Assembly: GCA_963680875.1 (NCBI GenBank) | Contig: OY804575.1 | Location: 106,300,505-106,364,504, forward strand | Source of the DNA: Bathymodiolus brooksi | Lineage: Eukaryota > Mollusca > Bivalvia > Mytilida > Modiolidae | DNA length: 64,000 nucleotides | Reading direction: 5' to 3' | In this document: positions 1 to 12,800 of the stretch, piece after piece | How the letters are laid out: each line of letters opens with the position of its first letter | Position numbering within the stretch: the stretch's first letter is position 1 | Notes under the pieces: model-generated | Seen by the model: only the letters and a program-made list of their open reading frames with translations | Told to the model about the DNA's origin: nothing | Databases searched by the model: none | Translations under genes and position numbers: made by a program

Positions 1-692
1 ACTTTAAATATATATATATATATATTTATATAACATAGGAATTTTTCTGAGATTTTCATAAAAGTAAACAAGGAAGTTTGTCCTAGAAATAGTTTGACTC
101 AGTTCAACAACAAAAAACAACAACGAAAAAAAACATACGTTTTAGGATTTATATATTTATCCATTGGTCATTATATAATATGAGTTACTGTTCCTAACTT
201 TTGATAATATTTTACAATAAAATCTGGCTTTTAGGAAGACATTGGCTCAGGCCGACATAAAACAATATCCATATATTATGTTTGTTTTTTTGAATAAAAC
301 AATGGGACTTTCAAAACTGTCCATTGTTTACGACATGACTTGAGCAATTGATATTGAGCTAACCCACCTCGTCAGATGGATGTGCCTTGACATGTTTTTT
401 TCCCATGATTGCGTATTTTATCTTGGTAGATGTGTGCTATTAAATTGAAAAAGAAAAACTACCATACCGTCGGATCAATTACAAAATCAAAAATACAAAT
501 CGTAGAGAAAGGAAACATTAATACCCCTAGGACACACATACCTGACTACACACTGTCCTTACATGATCCATTCGTCTCAGAGTGAACTGCATGAGCCTGT
601 ATGTAGTTACATAACTGTCGTATACGATATTATTAGTGTAATATATTTATGAAGCAATGACAATGAACACCTATTTTAATTTTTTATTGTAG
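1..692. other. Upstream intron sequence, no exon recognised
   Basis: AT-rich sequence with a short TA run near positions 9-24. Its last bases (a T-rich tract ending in ttgtag at 687-692) form the acceptor of the first TM exon. I found no convincing ectodomain exon here. A possible acceptor at about 232-236 (ggcttttag) has no matching donor and was not called. Confidence 0.6.
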
Positions 693-804
693 TACCTCCA
701 TCTTCATCAGAACCTCCGACAACTAATATTGGTCCTATAGCAGGAGGTATTGGTGCTGTAGTAGTGGTTATGGTGTTGGTGGTAATCCTTGTCATCTTTA
801 TCAG
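693..804 (+). CDS. RPTP exon: extracellular stalk and transmembrane helix (founder-like copy)
   Basis: The exon is 112 nt, entered in phase 1 and left in phase 2. It encodes a Pro/Ser/Thr-rich stalk (PPSSSEPPTTN) and then a long hydrophobic stretch (AGGIGAVVVVMVLVVILVIF) ending in Ile before the Arg codon completed by the next exon. This is a textbook TM helix followed by a basic stop-transfer. It is the only copy with a classical T-rich acceptor upstream (ttttttattgtag). Its donor is CAG|GTAAGA. A second in-phase acceptor, cttcatcag at 702-710, would remove 6 residues of stalk. It is the most diverged of the good copies and sits at the 5' edge of the array, so it is probably the original exon. 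Confidence 0.85.
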
Positions 805-3800
805 GTAAGATAGTAGTAGTACAACCCCCTCCATAAGAGCCTCAGACAAGTAACATTGATCCTAAAGCAGGAGGTATTGATGGTGTGGTAATGGCGATAG
901 TGGTGGTAGTGATCCTAATCATCTTTATCAGGTAAGATAGTAGTAGTACAGCTCTCTCCACCAGAGCCTCAGACAAGTAACATTGATGCAATAGCAGGAT
1001 GTATTGGTGGTGTAGTAGTGGCGATAGTCGTGGGAGTGATCCATGTCATCTTTATTAGGTAATATAGTAGTAGTACAACTCTCTCCACCAGAGCCTCAGA
1101 CAAGTAACATTGATCATATAGAAGGATGCATAGGTGGTGTAGTAGTGGCGATAGTGTTGGTAGTGATCTTTGTCCTCTCTATAAGGTAAGATAGTTGTAG
1201 TACAATCCTCTCCACCAAACACTCAGACAAGTAATATTGGTCCTATAGCTGGAGGTATTGATGGTGTAGTAGTGGCGATAGTGGTGGTTGTGATCCTTGT
1301 CATCTTTATCAGGTAAGATAGTTGTAGTACACCTCTCTCCACCAGAGCCTCAGACAAGTAACATTGATCCTATAGCAGGATGTATTGGTGGTGTAGTAGT
1401 GGCGATAGTGTTGGTACTGTTCCTTGTCATCTTTATCAGGTAAGATAGTTGTAGTACAGCTCTCTCCACCAGAGCCTCAGACAAGTAACATTGATCCTAT
1501 AGCAAGAGGTATTGGTGGTGTAGTAGTGGCGATAGTGGTGGTTGTGATCCTTGTCATCTTTATCAGGTAAGATAGTAGTAGTACAATCCTCTCCACCATA
1601 TTCTCAGACAAGTAATATTGGTACTATAGCTGGAGGTATTGGTGGTGTAATAGTGGCGATAGTGGTGGTAGTGATCCTTGTCTTCTTTATCAGGTAAGAT
1701 AGTAGTAGTACAATCCTCTCCACCATAGCGTCAGACAAGTAACATTGATCCAATAGCAGGAGGTATTGGTGGTGTAGTAGTGGCGATAGTGGTGGTTGTG
1801 ATCCTTGTCATCTTTACCAGGTAAGATGGTAGTAGTACAATCCTCTCCACCATAGCCTCAGACAAGTAACATTGATCCTATAGCAGGAGGTGTTGGTGGT
1901 GTAGTAATGGCGATAGTGGTGGTAGTGATCCTTGTCATCTTTATCAGGTAAGATAGTAATAGTACAACTCTCTCCACCAGAGCGTCAGAAAAGTAACATT
2001 GATGCAATAGCAGGATGTATTGGTGGTGTACTAGTGGCGATAGTGGCAGGAGTGATCCTTGTCATCTTTATCAGGTAAGATAGTAGTAGTACAATCCCCT
2101 CCACCATAGCCTCAGACAAGTAACATTGATCCCATAGCAGGAGGTATTGGTGGTGTAGTAATGGCGATATTCTTGGTAGTGATCCTTGTCATCTTTATCA
2201 GGTAAGATAGTTGCAGTACAGCCCTCTCCACCACAGCCTCAGACAAGTAACATTGATGCAATTGCAGGATGTATTGGTGGTGTAGTAGTGGCGATAGTGG
2301 TGGGAATGATCCTTGTCATCTTTATCAGGTAAGATAGTAGCAGTACAACTCTCTCCACCAGAGCCTCAGACAAGTAACATTGATGCAATAGCAGGATGTA
2401 TTTGTGGTGTAGTAGTGGCGATAGTGGTGGTTGTGATCCTTGTCATCTTTATCAGGTAAGATAGTAGTAGTACAGCTCTTTCCACCATAGCCTCAGAAAA
2501 GTATCATTGATCCTATAGCAGGAGGTATTGGTGGTGTAGTAGTGGCTATAGTGTTGGTAGTGATCCTTGTCATCTTTATTAGGTAAGATAGTAGTTGTAC
2601 AATCCTCTCCACCATAGCCTAAGACAAGTAACATTGATCCTATAGCAGGATGTATTGGTGGTGTAGTAATGGCGATAGTGTTGGTAGTGATCCTTGTCAT
2701 CTTTATCAGGTAAGATAGTAGTTGTACAATCCTCTCCACCATAGCCTCAGACAAGTAACATTGATCCTATATCAGGAGGTATTGGTGGTGTAGTAGTGGC
2801 GATAGTGGTGGTTGTGATCCTTGTCTTCTTTATCAGGTAAGATAGTAACATTGATCCTATAGCAGGATGTATTGGTGATGTAGTAATGGCGATAGTGGTG
2901 GTAGTGATCTTTGCCTTCTTTATCAGATAAAATAGTAGTAGTACAACTCTCTCCACCATAGCCTCAGACAAGTAACATTGATCCAATAGCAGGAGGTATT
3001 GGTGGTGTAGTAGTGGCGATAGTGGTGGTTTTGATCCTTGTCATCTTTACCAGGTAAGATGGTAATAGTACAATCCTCTCCACCATAGACTCCGACAAGT
3101 AACATTGATCCAATAGCAGGAGGTATTGGTGGTGTAGTAATGGCGATAGCGGTGGTAGTTATCCTTGTCTTCTTTATCAGGTAAGATTGTAATAGTACAA
3201 CTCTCTCCACCAGAGCTTCAGAAAAGTAACATTGATGCAATGGCAGGATGCATTGGTGGTGTACTAGTGGCGATAGTGGTAGGAGTGATCCTTGTCATCT
3301 TTATCAGGTAAGATAGTAGTAGTACAATCCTCTCCACCATAGCCTCAGACAAGAAACATTGATCCTATATCAGGAGGTATTGGTGGTGTAGTAGTGGCGA
3401 TAGTGGTGGTTGTGATCCTTGTCTTCTTTATCAGGTAAGATAGTAACATTGATCCTATAGCAGGATGTATTGGTGATGTAGTAATGGCGATAGTGGTGGT
3501 AGTGATCTTTGCCTTCTTTATCAGATAAAATAGTAGTAGTACAACTCTCTCCACCATAGCCTCAGACAAGTAACATTGATCCAATAGCAGGAGGTATTGG
3601 TGGTGTAGTAGTGGCGATAGTGGTGGTTTTGATCCTTGTCATCTTTACCAGGTAAGATGGTAATAGTACAATCCTCTCCACCATAGCCTCCGACAAGTAA
3701 CATTGATCCAATAGCAGGAGGTATTGGTGGTGTAGTAATGGCGATAGCGGTGGTAGTTATCCTTGTCTTCTTTATCAGGTAAGATTGTAATAGTACAACT

Positions 3801-6800
3801 CTCTCCACCAGAGCTTCAGAAAAGTAACATTGATGCAATGGCAGGATGCATTGGTGGTGTACTAGTGGCGATAGTGGTAGGAGTGATCCTTGTCATCTTT
3901 ATCAGGTAAGATAGTAGTAGTACAATCCTCTCCACCATAGCCTCAGACAAGTAACATTGATCCTATAGCAGGAGGTATTGGTGGTGTAGTAGTCGCGATA
4001 GTGGTGGGAGTGATCCTTGTCTTCTTTATCAGGTAAGATAGTAGTAGTACCATCCTCTCCACCATAGCCTCAGACAAGTAGCATTGATCCTCTAATAGGA
4101 GGTATTGGGGTGTAGTAGTGGATATAGTGTTGGTAGTGATCCTTGTCATCTTTATCAGGTAGGATAGTAATAGTACAACTCTCTCCACCAGAGCGTCAGA
4201 AAAGTAACATTGATGCAATAGCAGGATGTATTGGTGGTGTACTAGTGGCGATAGTGGCAGGAGTGATCCTTGTCATCTTTATCAGGTAAGATAATAGTAG
4301 TACAATCCTCTCCACCATAGCCTCAGACAAGTAACATTGATCCCATAGCAGGATGTATTGGTGGTGTAGTAGTGGCGATATTGTTGGTAGTGATCCTTGT
4401 CATCTTTATCAGGTAAGATAGTAATAGTACAACTCTCTCCACCAGAGCTTCAGAAAAGTAACATTGATGCAATGGCAGGATGCATTGGTGGTGTACTAGT
4501 GGCGATAGTGGTAGGAGTGATCCTTGTCATCTTTATCAGGTAAGATAGTAGTAGTACAATCCTCTCCACCATAGCCTCAGACAAGTAACATTGATCCTAT
4601 AGCAGGAGGTATTGGTGGTGTAGTAGTGGCGATAGTGGTGGGAGTGATCCTTGTCTTCTTTATCAGGTAAGATAGTAGTAGTACCATCCTCTCCACCATA
4701 GCCTCAGACAAGTAGCATTGATCCTCTAATAGGAGGTATTGGGGTGTAGTAGTGGATATAGTGTTGGTAGTGATCCTTGTCTTCTTTATCAGGTAAGATA
4801 GTAATAGTACAACTCTCTCCACCAGAGCTTCAGAAAAGTAACATTGATGCAATAGCAGGATGTATTGGTGGTGTAGTAGTGGCGATAGTGGTGGGAGTGA
4901 TCCTTGTCATCTTTACTAGGTAATATAGTAGTAGTACAACTCTCTCCACCAGAGCCTCAGACAAGTAACATTGATCATATAGCAGGATGTATTGGTGGTG
5001 TAGTAGTGGCGATAGTGTTGGTAGTGATCTTTGTCCTCTTTATCAGGTAAGATAGTTGTAGTACAATCCTCTCCACCAAACACGCAGACAAGTAATATTG
5101 GTCCTATAGCTGGAGGTATTGATGGTGTAATAGTGGCGATAGTGGTGGTTGTGATCCTTGTCATCTTTATCAGGTAAGATAGTTGTAGTACAGCTCTCTC
5201 CACCAGAGCCTCAGACAAGTAACATTGATCCTATAGCAAGAGGTATTGGTGGTGTAGTAGTGGCGATAGTGGTGGTTGTGATCCTTGTCATCTTTACCAG
5301 GTAAGATGGTAGTAGTACAATCCTCTCCACCATAGCCTCAGACAAGTAACATTGATCCTATAGCAGGAGGTGTTGGTGGTGTAGTAATGGCGATAATGGT
5401 GGTTGTGATCCTTGTCATCTTTATCAGGTAATATAGTAGTAGTACAACTCTCTCCACCAGAGCCTCAGACAAGTAACATTGATCATATAGCAGGATGTAT
5501 TGGTGGTGTAGTAGTGGCGATAGTGTTGGTAGTGATCTTTGTCCTCTTTATCAGGTAAGATAGTTGTAGTACAATCCTCTCCACCAAACACGCAGACAAG
5601 TAATATTGGTCCTATAGCTGGAGGTATTGATGGTGTAGTAGTGGCGATAGTGGTGGTTGTGATCCTTGTCATCTTTATCAGGTAAGATAGTTGTAGTACA
5701 GCTCTCTCCACCAGAGCCTCAGACAAGTAACATTGATCCTATAGCAAGAGGTATTGGTGGTGTAGTAGTGGCGATAGTGGTGGTTGTGATCCTTGTCATC
5801 TTTACCAGGTAAGATGGTAGTAGTACAATCCTCTCCACCATAGCCTCAGACAAGTAACATTGATCCTATAGCAGGAGGTGTTGGTGGTGTAGTAATGGCG
5901 ATAATGGTGGTTGTGATCCTTGTCATCTTTATCAGGTAAGATAGTAATAGTACAACTCTCTCCACCAGACCGTCAGAAAAGTAACATTGATGCAATAGCA
6001 GGATGTATTGGTGGTGTACTAGTGGCGATAGTGGCAGAAGTGATCCTTGTCATCTTTATCAGGTAAGATAGTAGTAGTACAATCCTCTCCACCATAGCCT
6101 CAGACAAGTAACATTGATCCTATAGCAGGAGGTATTGGTGGTGTAGTAGTGGCGATATTGTTGGTAGTGATCCTTGTCATCTTTATCAGGTAAGATAGTA
6201 GTAGTACAGCTCTCTCCACCAGAGCCTCAGACAAGTAACATTGATGCAATAGCAGGATGTATTGGTGGTGTAGTAGTGGCGATAGTGGTGATTGTGATCC
6301 TTGTCATCTTTATCAGGTAAGATAGTAGTAGTACAACTTTTTCCACCATATCCTCAGACAAGTATCATTGATCCTATAGCAGGAGGTATTGGTGGTGTAG
6401 TAGTGGCTATAGTGTTGGTAGTGATCCTTGTCATCTTTATCAGGTAAGATAGTAGTTGTACAATCCTCTCCACCATAGCCTCAGACAAGTAACATTAATC
6501 CTATAGCAGGAGGTATTGGTGATGTAGTAGTGGCGATAGTGGTGGTTGTCATCCTTGTCTTCTTTATCAGGTAAGATAGTAACATTGATCCAATAGCAGG
6601 ATGTATTGGTGGTGTAGTAATGGCGATAGTGGTGGTAGTGATCCTTGTCTTCTTCATCAGGTAAAATAGTAGTAGTACAACTCTCTCCACCATAGCCTCA
6701 GACAAGTAACACTGATCCAATAGCAGGAGGTATTGGTGGTGTAGTAGTGGCGATAGTGGTGGGGGTGATCCTTGTCATCTTTATCAGGTAAGATAGTAGT

Positions 6801-9800
6801 AGTACAATCCTCTGCACCATAGCCTCAGACAAGTAACATTGATCCTATAGCAGAATGTATTGGTGGTATAGTAGTGGCGATAGTGGTGGTTGTGATCCTT
6901 GTCATCTTTACCAGGTAAGATAGTAATAGTACAATCCTCTCCACCAAACACTCAGACAAGTAATATTGGTCCTATAGCTGGAGGTATTGATGGTGTAGTA
7001 GTGGCGATAGTGGTGGTTGTGATCCTTGTCATCTTTATCAGGTAAGATAGTTGTAGTACAGCTCTCTCCACCAGAGCCTCAGACAAGTAACATTGATCCT
7101 ATAGCAAGAGGTATTGGTGGTGTAGTAGTGGCGATAGTGGTGGTTGTGATCCTTGTCATCTTTACCAGGTAAGATGGTAGTAGTACAATCCTCTCCACCA
7201 TAGCCTCAGACAAGTAACATTGATCCTATAGCAGGAGGTGTTGGTGGTGCAGTAATGGCGATAATGGTGGTTGTGATCCTTGTCATCTTTATCAGGTAAT
7301 ATAGTAGTAGTACAACTCTCTCCACCAGAGCCTCAGACAAGTAACATTGATCATATAGCAGGATGTATTGGTGGTGTAGTAGTGGCGATAGTGTTGGTAG
7401 TGATCTTTGTCCTCTTTATCAGGTAAGATAGTTGTAGTACAATCCTCTCCACCAAACACGCAGACAAGTAATATTGGTCCTATAGCTGGAGGTATTGATG
7501 GTGTAGTAGTGGCGATAGTGGTGGTTGTGATCCTTGTCATCTTTATCAGGTAAGATAGTTGTAGTACAGCTCTCTCCACCAGAGCCTCAGACAAGTAACA
7601 TTGATCCTATAGCAAGAGGTATTGGTGGTGTAGTAGTGGCGATAGTGGTGGTTGTGATCCTTGTCATCTTTACCAGGTAAGATGGTAGTAGTACAATCCT
7701 CTCCACCATAGCCTCAGACAAGTAACATTGATCCTATAGCAGGAGGTGTTGGTGGTGTAGTAATGGCGATAATGGTGGTTGTGATCCTTGTCATCTTTAT
7801 CAGGTAAGATAGTAATAGTACAACTCTCTCCACCAGACCGTCAGAAAAGTAACATTGATGCAATAGCAGGATGTATTGGTGGTGTACTAGTGGCGATAGT
7901 GGCAGAAGTGATCCTTGTCATCTTTATCAGGTAAGATAGTAGTAGTACAATCCTCTCCACCATAGCCTCAGACAAGTAACATTGATCCTATAGCAGGAGG
8001 TATTGGTGGTGTAGTAGTGGCGATATTGTTGGTAGTGATCCTTGTCATCTTTATCAGGTAAGATAGTAGTAGTACAGCTCTCTCCACCAGAGCCTCAGAC
8101 AAGTAACATTGATGCAATAGCAGGATGTATTGGTGGTGTAGTAGTGGCGATAGTGGTGGTAGTGATCCTTGTCATCTTTATCAGGTAAGATAGTAGTTGT
8201 ACAATCCTCTCCACCATAGCCTCAGACAAGTAACATTAATCCTATAGCAGGAGGTATTGGTGATGTAGTAGTGGCGATAGTGGTGGTTGTCATCCTTGTC
8301 TTCTTTATCAGGTAAGATAGTAACATTGATCCAATAGCAGGATGTATTGGTGGTGTAGTAATGGCGATAGTGGTGGTAGTGATCCTTGTCTTCTTCATCA
8401 GGTAAAATAGTAGTAGTACAACTCTCTCCACCATAGCCTCAGACAAGTAACACTGATCCAATAGCAGGAGGTATTGGTGGTGTAGTAGTGGCGATAGTGG
8501 TGGGGGTGATCCTTGTCATCTTTATCAGGTAAGATAGTAGTAGTACAATCCTCTGCACCATAGCCTCAGACAAGTAACATTGATCCTATAGCAGAATGTA
8601 TTGGTGGTATAGTAGTGGCGATAGTGGTGGTTGTGATCCTTGTCATCTTTACCAGGTAAGATAGTAATAGTACAATCCTCTCCACCAAACACTCAGACAA
8701 GTAATATTGGTCCTATAGCTGGAGGTATTGATGGTGTAGTAGTGGCGATAGTGGTGGTTGTGATCCTTGTCATCTTTATCAGGTAAGATAGTTGTAGTAC
8801 AGCTCTCTCCGCCAGAGCCTCAGACAAGTAACATTGATCCTATAGCAAGAGGTATTGGTGGTGTAGTAGTGGCGATAGTGGTGTTTGTGATCCTTGTCAT
8901 CTTTATCAGGTAAGATAGTAGTAGTACAGCTTTCTCCACCAGAGCCCCAGACAAGTAACATTGATCCTATAGCAGGAGGTATTGGTGGTGTAGTAGTGGC
9001 GATAGTGGTGGTTATGATCCTTGTCATCTTTATCAGGTAAGATAGTAGTTGTACAATCCTCTCCACCATATCCTCAGACAAGTAATATTGGTCCTATAGC
9101 TGGAGGTATTGGTGGTGTAATAGTGGCGATAGTGGTGGTAGTGATCCTTGTCGTCTTTATCAGGTAAGATAGTAGTAGTACAATCCTCTCCACCATAGCC
9201 TCAGATAAGTAACATTGATCCAATAGCAGGAGGAATTGGTGGTGTAGTAGTGGCGATAGTGGTGGTTGTGATCCTTGTCATCTTTACCAGGTAAGATAGT
9301 AGTAGTACAATCCTCTCCACCATAGCCTCAGACAAGTAACATTGATCCTATAGCAGGATGTATTGGTGGTGTAGTAGTGGCGATAGTGATGGTTGTGATC
9401 CTTGTCATCTTTATCAGATAAGATAGTAACATTGATCCTATAGCAGGATGTATTGGTGGTGTAGTAATGGCGATAGTGTTGGTAGTGATCCTTGTCATCT
9501 TTATCAGGTAAGATAGTAGATATACAATCCTCTCCTCCATAGCCTTAGACAAGTAACATTGATCCTATAGCAGGAGGTATTGGTGGTATAGTAGTGGCGA
9601 TAGTGGTGGTTGTGATCCTTGTCATCTTTACCAGGTAAGATAGTAGTAGTACAATCCTCTCCACCATAGCCTAAGACAAGTAACATTGATCCTATAGCAG
9701 GATGTGTTGGTGCTGTAGTAATGGCGATAGTGGTGGTGGTGATCCTTGTCTTCTTTATCAGGTAAGATAGTAATAGTACAACTCTCTCCACCAGAGCTTC

Positions 9801-12800
9801 AGAAAAGTAACATTGATGCAATAGCAGGATGTATTGGTGGTGTACTAGTGGAGGTAGTGGTAGGAGTGATCCTTGTCATCTTTATCAGGTAAGATAGTAG
9901 TAGTACAATCCTCTCCACCATAGCCTCAGACAAGTAACATTGATCCTATAGCAGGAGGTATTGGTGGTGTAGTAGTGGCGATAGTGTTGGTAGTGTTTCT
10001 TGTCATCTTTATCAGGTAAAATAGTTACAGTACAGCTCTCTCCACCAGAACCTCAGACAAGTAACATTGATGCAATTGCAGGATGTATTGGTGGTGTAGT
10101 AGTGGCGATAGTGGTGGGAGTGATCCTTGTCATCTTTATCAGGTAAGATAGTAGTAGTACATCTCTCTCCACCAGAGCCTCAGACAAGTAACATTGATGC
10201 AATAGCAGGATGTCTTGGTGGTGTAGTAGTGGCGATAGTGGTGGTTGTGATCCTTGTCATCTTTATCAGGTAAGATAGTAGTAGTACAGCTCTTTCCACC
10301 ATAGACTCAGACAAGTATCATTGATCCTATAGCAGGATGTATTGGTGGTGTAGTAGTGGCTATAGAGTTGGTAGTGATCCTTGTCATCTTTATCAGGTAA
10401 GATAGTAGTTGTACAATCCTCTCCACCATAGCCTCAGACAAGTAACATTGATCCTGTAGCAGGAAGTATTGGTGGTGTAGTAGTGGCGATAGTGGTGGTT
10501 GTGATCCTTGTCATCTTTATCAGATAAGATAGTAACATTGATCCTATAGCAGGATGTATTGGTGGTGTAGTAATGGCGATAGTGTTGGTAGTGATCCTTG
10601 TCATCTTTATCAGGTAAGATAGTAGTAGTACAACTCTCTCCACCATAGCCTCGGACAAGTAACATTGATCCAATAGCATGGTGTATTGGTGGTGTAGTAG
10701 TGGCGATAGTGGTAGGTGTGATCTTTGTCATCTTTATCATGTAAGATAGTTGCAGTTCAGCTCTCTCCACCAGAGCCTCAGACAAGTAACATTGATGCAA
10801 TTGCAGGATGTATTGGTGGTGTAGTAGTGGCGATAGTGGTGGGAGTGATCCTTGTCATCTTTATCAGATAAGATAGTAACATTGATCCTATAGCAGGATG
10901 TATTGGTGGTGTAGTAATGGCGATAGTGTTGGTAGTGATCCTTGTCATCTTTATCAGGTAAGATAGTAGTTATACAATCCTCTCCTCCATAGCCTTAATC
11001 AAGTAACATTGATTCTATAGCAGGAGGTATTGGTGGTATAGTAGTGGCGATAGTGGTGGTTGTGATCCTTTTCATCTTTACCAGGTAAGATAGTAGTAGT
11101 ACAATCCTCTCCACCATAGCCTCAGACAAGTAACATTGATCCTATAGCAGGAGGTATTGGTGGTGTAGTAGTGGCGATAGTGTTGGTAGTGATTCTTGTC
11201 ATCTTTATCAGATAAGATAGTTACAGTACAGCTCTCTCCACCAGAACCTCAGACAAGTAACATTGATGCAATTGCAGGATGTATTGGTGGTGTAGTAGTG
11301 GCGATAGTGGTGGGAGTGATCCTTGTCATCTTTATCAGGTAAGATAGCAGTAGTACATCTCTCTCCACCAGAGCCTCAGACAAGTAACATTGATGCAATA
11401 GCAGGATGTCTTGGTGGTGTAGTAGTGGCGATAGTGGTGGTTGTGATCCTTGTCATCTTTATCAGGTAAGATAGTAGTAGTACTGCTCTTTCCACCATAG
11501 CCTCAGACAAGTATCATTGATCCTATAGCAGGAGGTATTGGTGGTGTAGTAGTGGCTATAGAGTTGGTAGTGATCCTTGTCATCTTTATCAGGTAAGATA
11601 GTAGTTGTACAATCCTCTCCACCATAGCCTCAGACAAGTAACATTGATCCTATAGCAGGAAGTATTGGTGGTGTAGTAGTGGCGATAGTGGTGGTTGTGA
11701 TCCTTGTCATCTTTATCAGGTAAGATAGTAGTAGTACAGCTCTTTCCACCATAGCCTCAGACAAGTATCATTAATCCTATAGCAGGAGGTATTGGTAGTG
11801 TAGTAGTGGCTATAGTGTTGGTAGTGATCCTTGTCATCTTTATCAGGTAAGATAGTAGTTATAAAATCCACTCCTCCATAGCCTTAGACAAGTAACATTG
11901 ATCCTATAGCAGGAGGTATTGGTGGTATAGTAGTGGCGATAGTGGTGGTTGTGATCCTTGTCATCTTTACCAGGTAAGATAGTAGTAGTACAATCCTCCC
12001 CACCATAGCCTCAGACAAGTAACATTGATCCTATAGCAGGATGTGTTGGTGGTGTAGTAATGGCGATAGTGGTGGTGGTGATCCTTGTCTTCTTTATCAG
12101 GTAAGATAGTAATAGTACAACTCTCTCCACCAGAGCTTCAGAAAAGTAACATTGATGCAATAGCAGGATGTATTGGTGGTGTACTAGTGGTGGTAGTGGT
12201 AGGAGTGATCCTTGTCATCTTTATCAGGTAAGATAGTAGTAGTACAATCCTCTCCACCATAGCCTCAGACAAGTAACATTGATCCTATAGCAGGAGTTAT
12301 TGGTGGTGTAGTAGTGGCGATAGCGTTGGTAGTGATTCTTGTCATCTTTATCAGGTAAGATAGTTACAGTACAGCTCTCTCCACCAGAACCTCAGACAAG
12401 TAACATTGATGCAATTGCAGGATGTATTGGTGGTGTAGTAGTGGCGATAGTGGTGGGAGTGATCCTTGTCATCTTTATCAGGTAAGATAGTAGTAGTACA
12501 TCTCTCTCCACCAGAGCCTCAGACAAGTAACATTGATGCAATAGCAGGATGTCTTGGTGGTGTAGTAGTGGCGATAGTGGTGGTTGTGATCCTTGTCATC
12601 TTTATCAGGTAAGATAGTAGTAGTACACTCTTTCCACCATAGCCTCAGACAAGTATCATTGATCCTATAGCAGGAGGTATTGGTGGTGTAGTAGTGGCTA
12701 TAGAGTTGGTAGTGATCCTTGTCATCTTTATCAGGTAAGATAGTAGTTGTACAATCCTCTCCACCATAGCCTCAGACAAGTAACATTGATCCTATAGCAG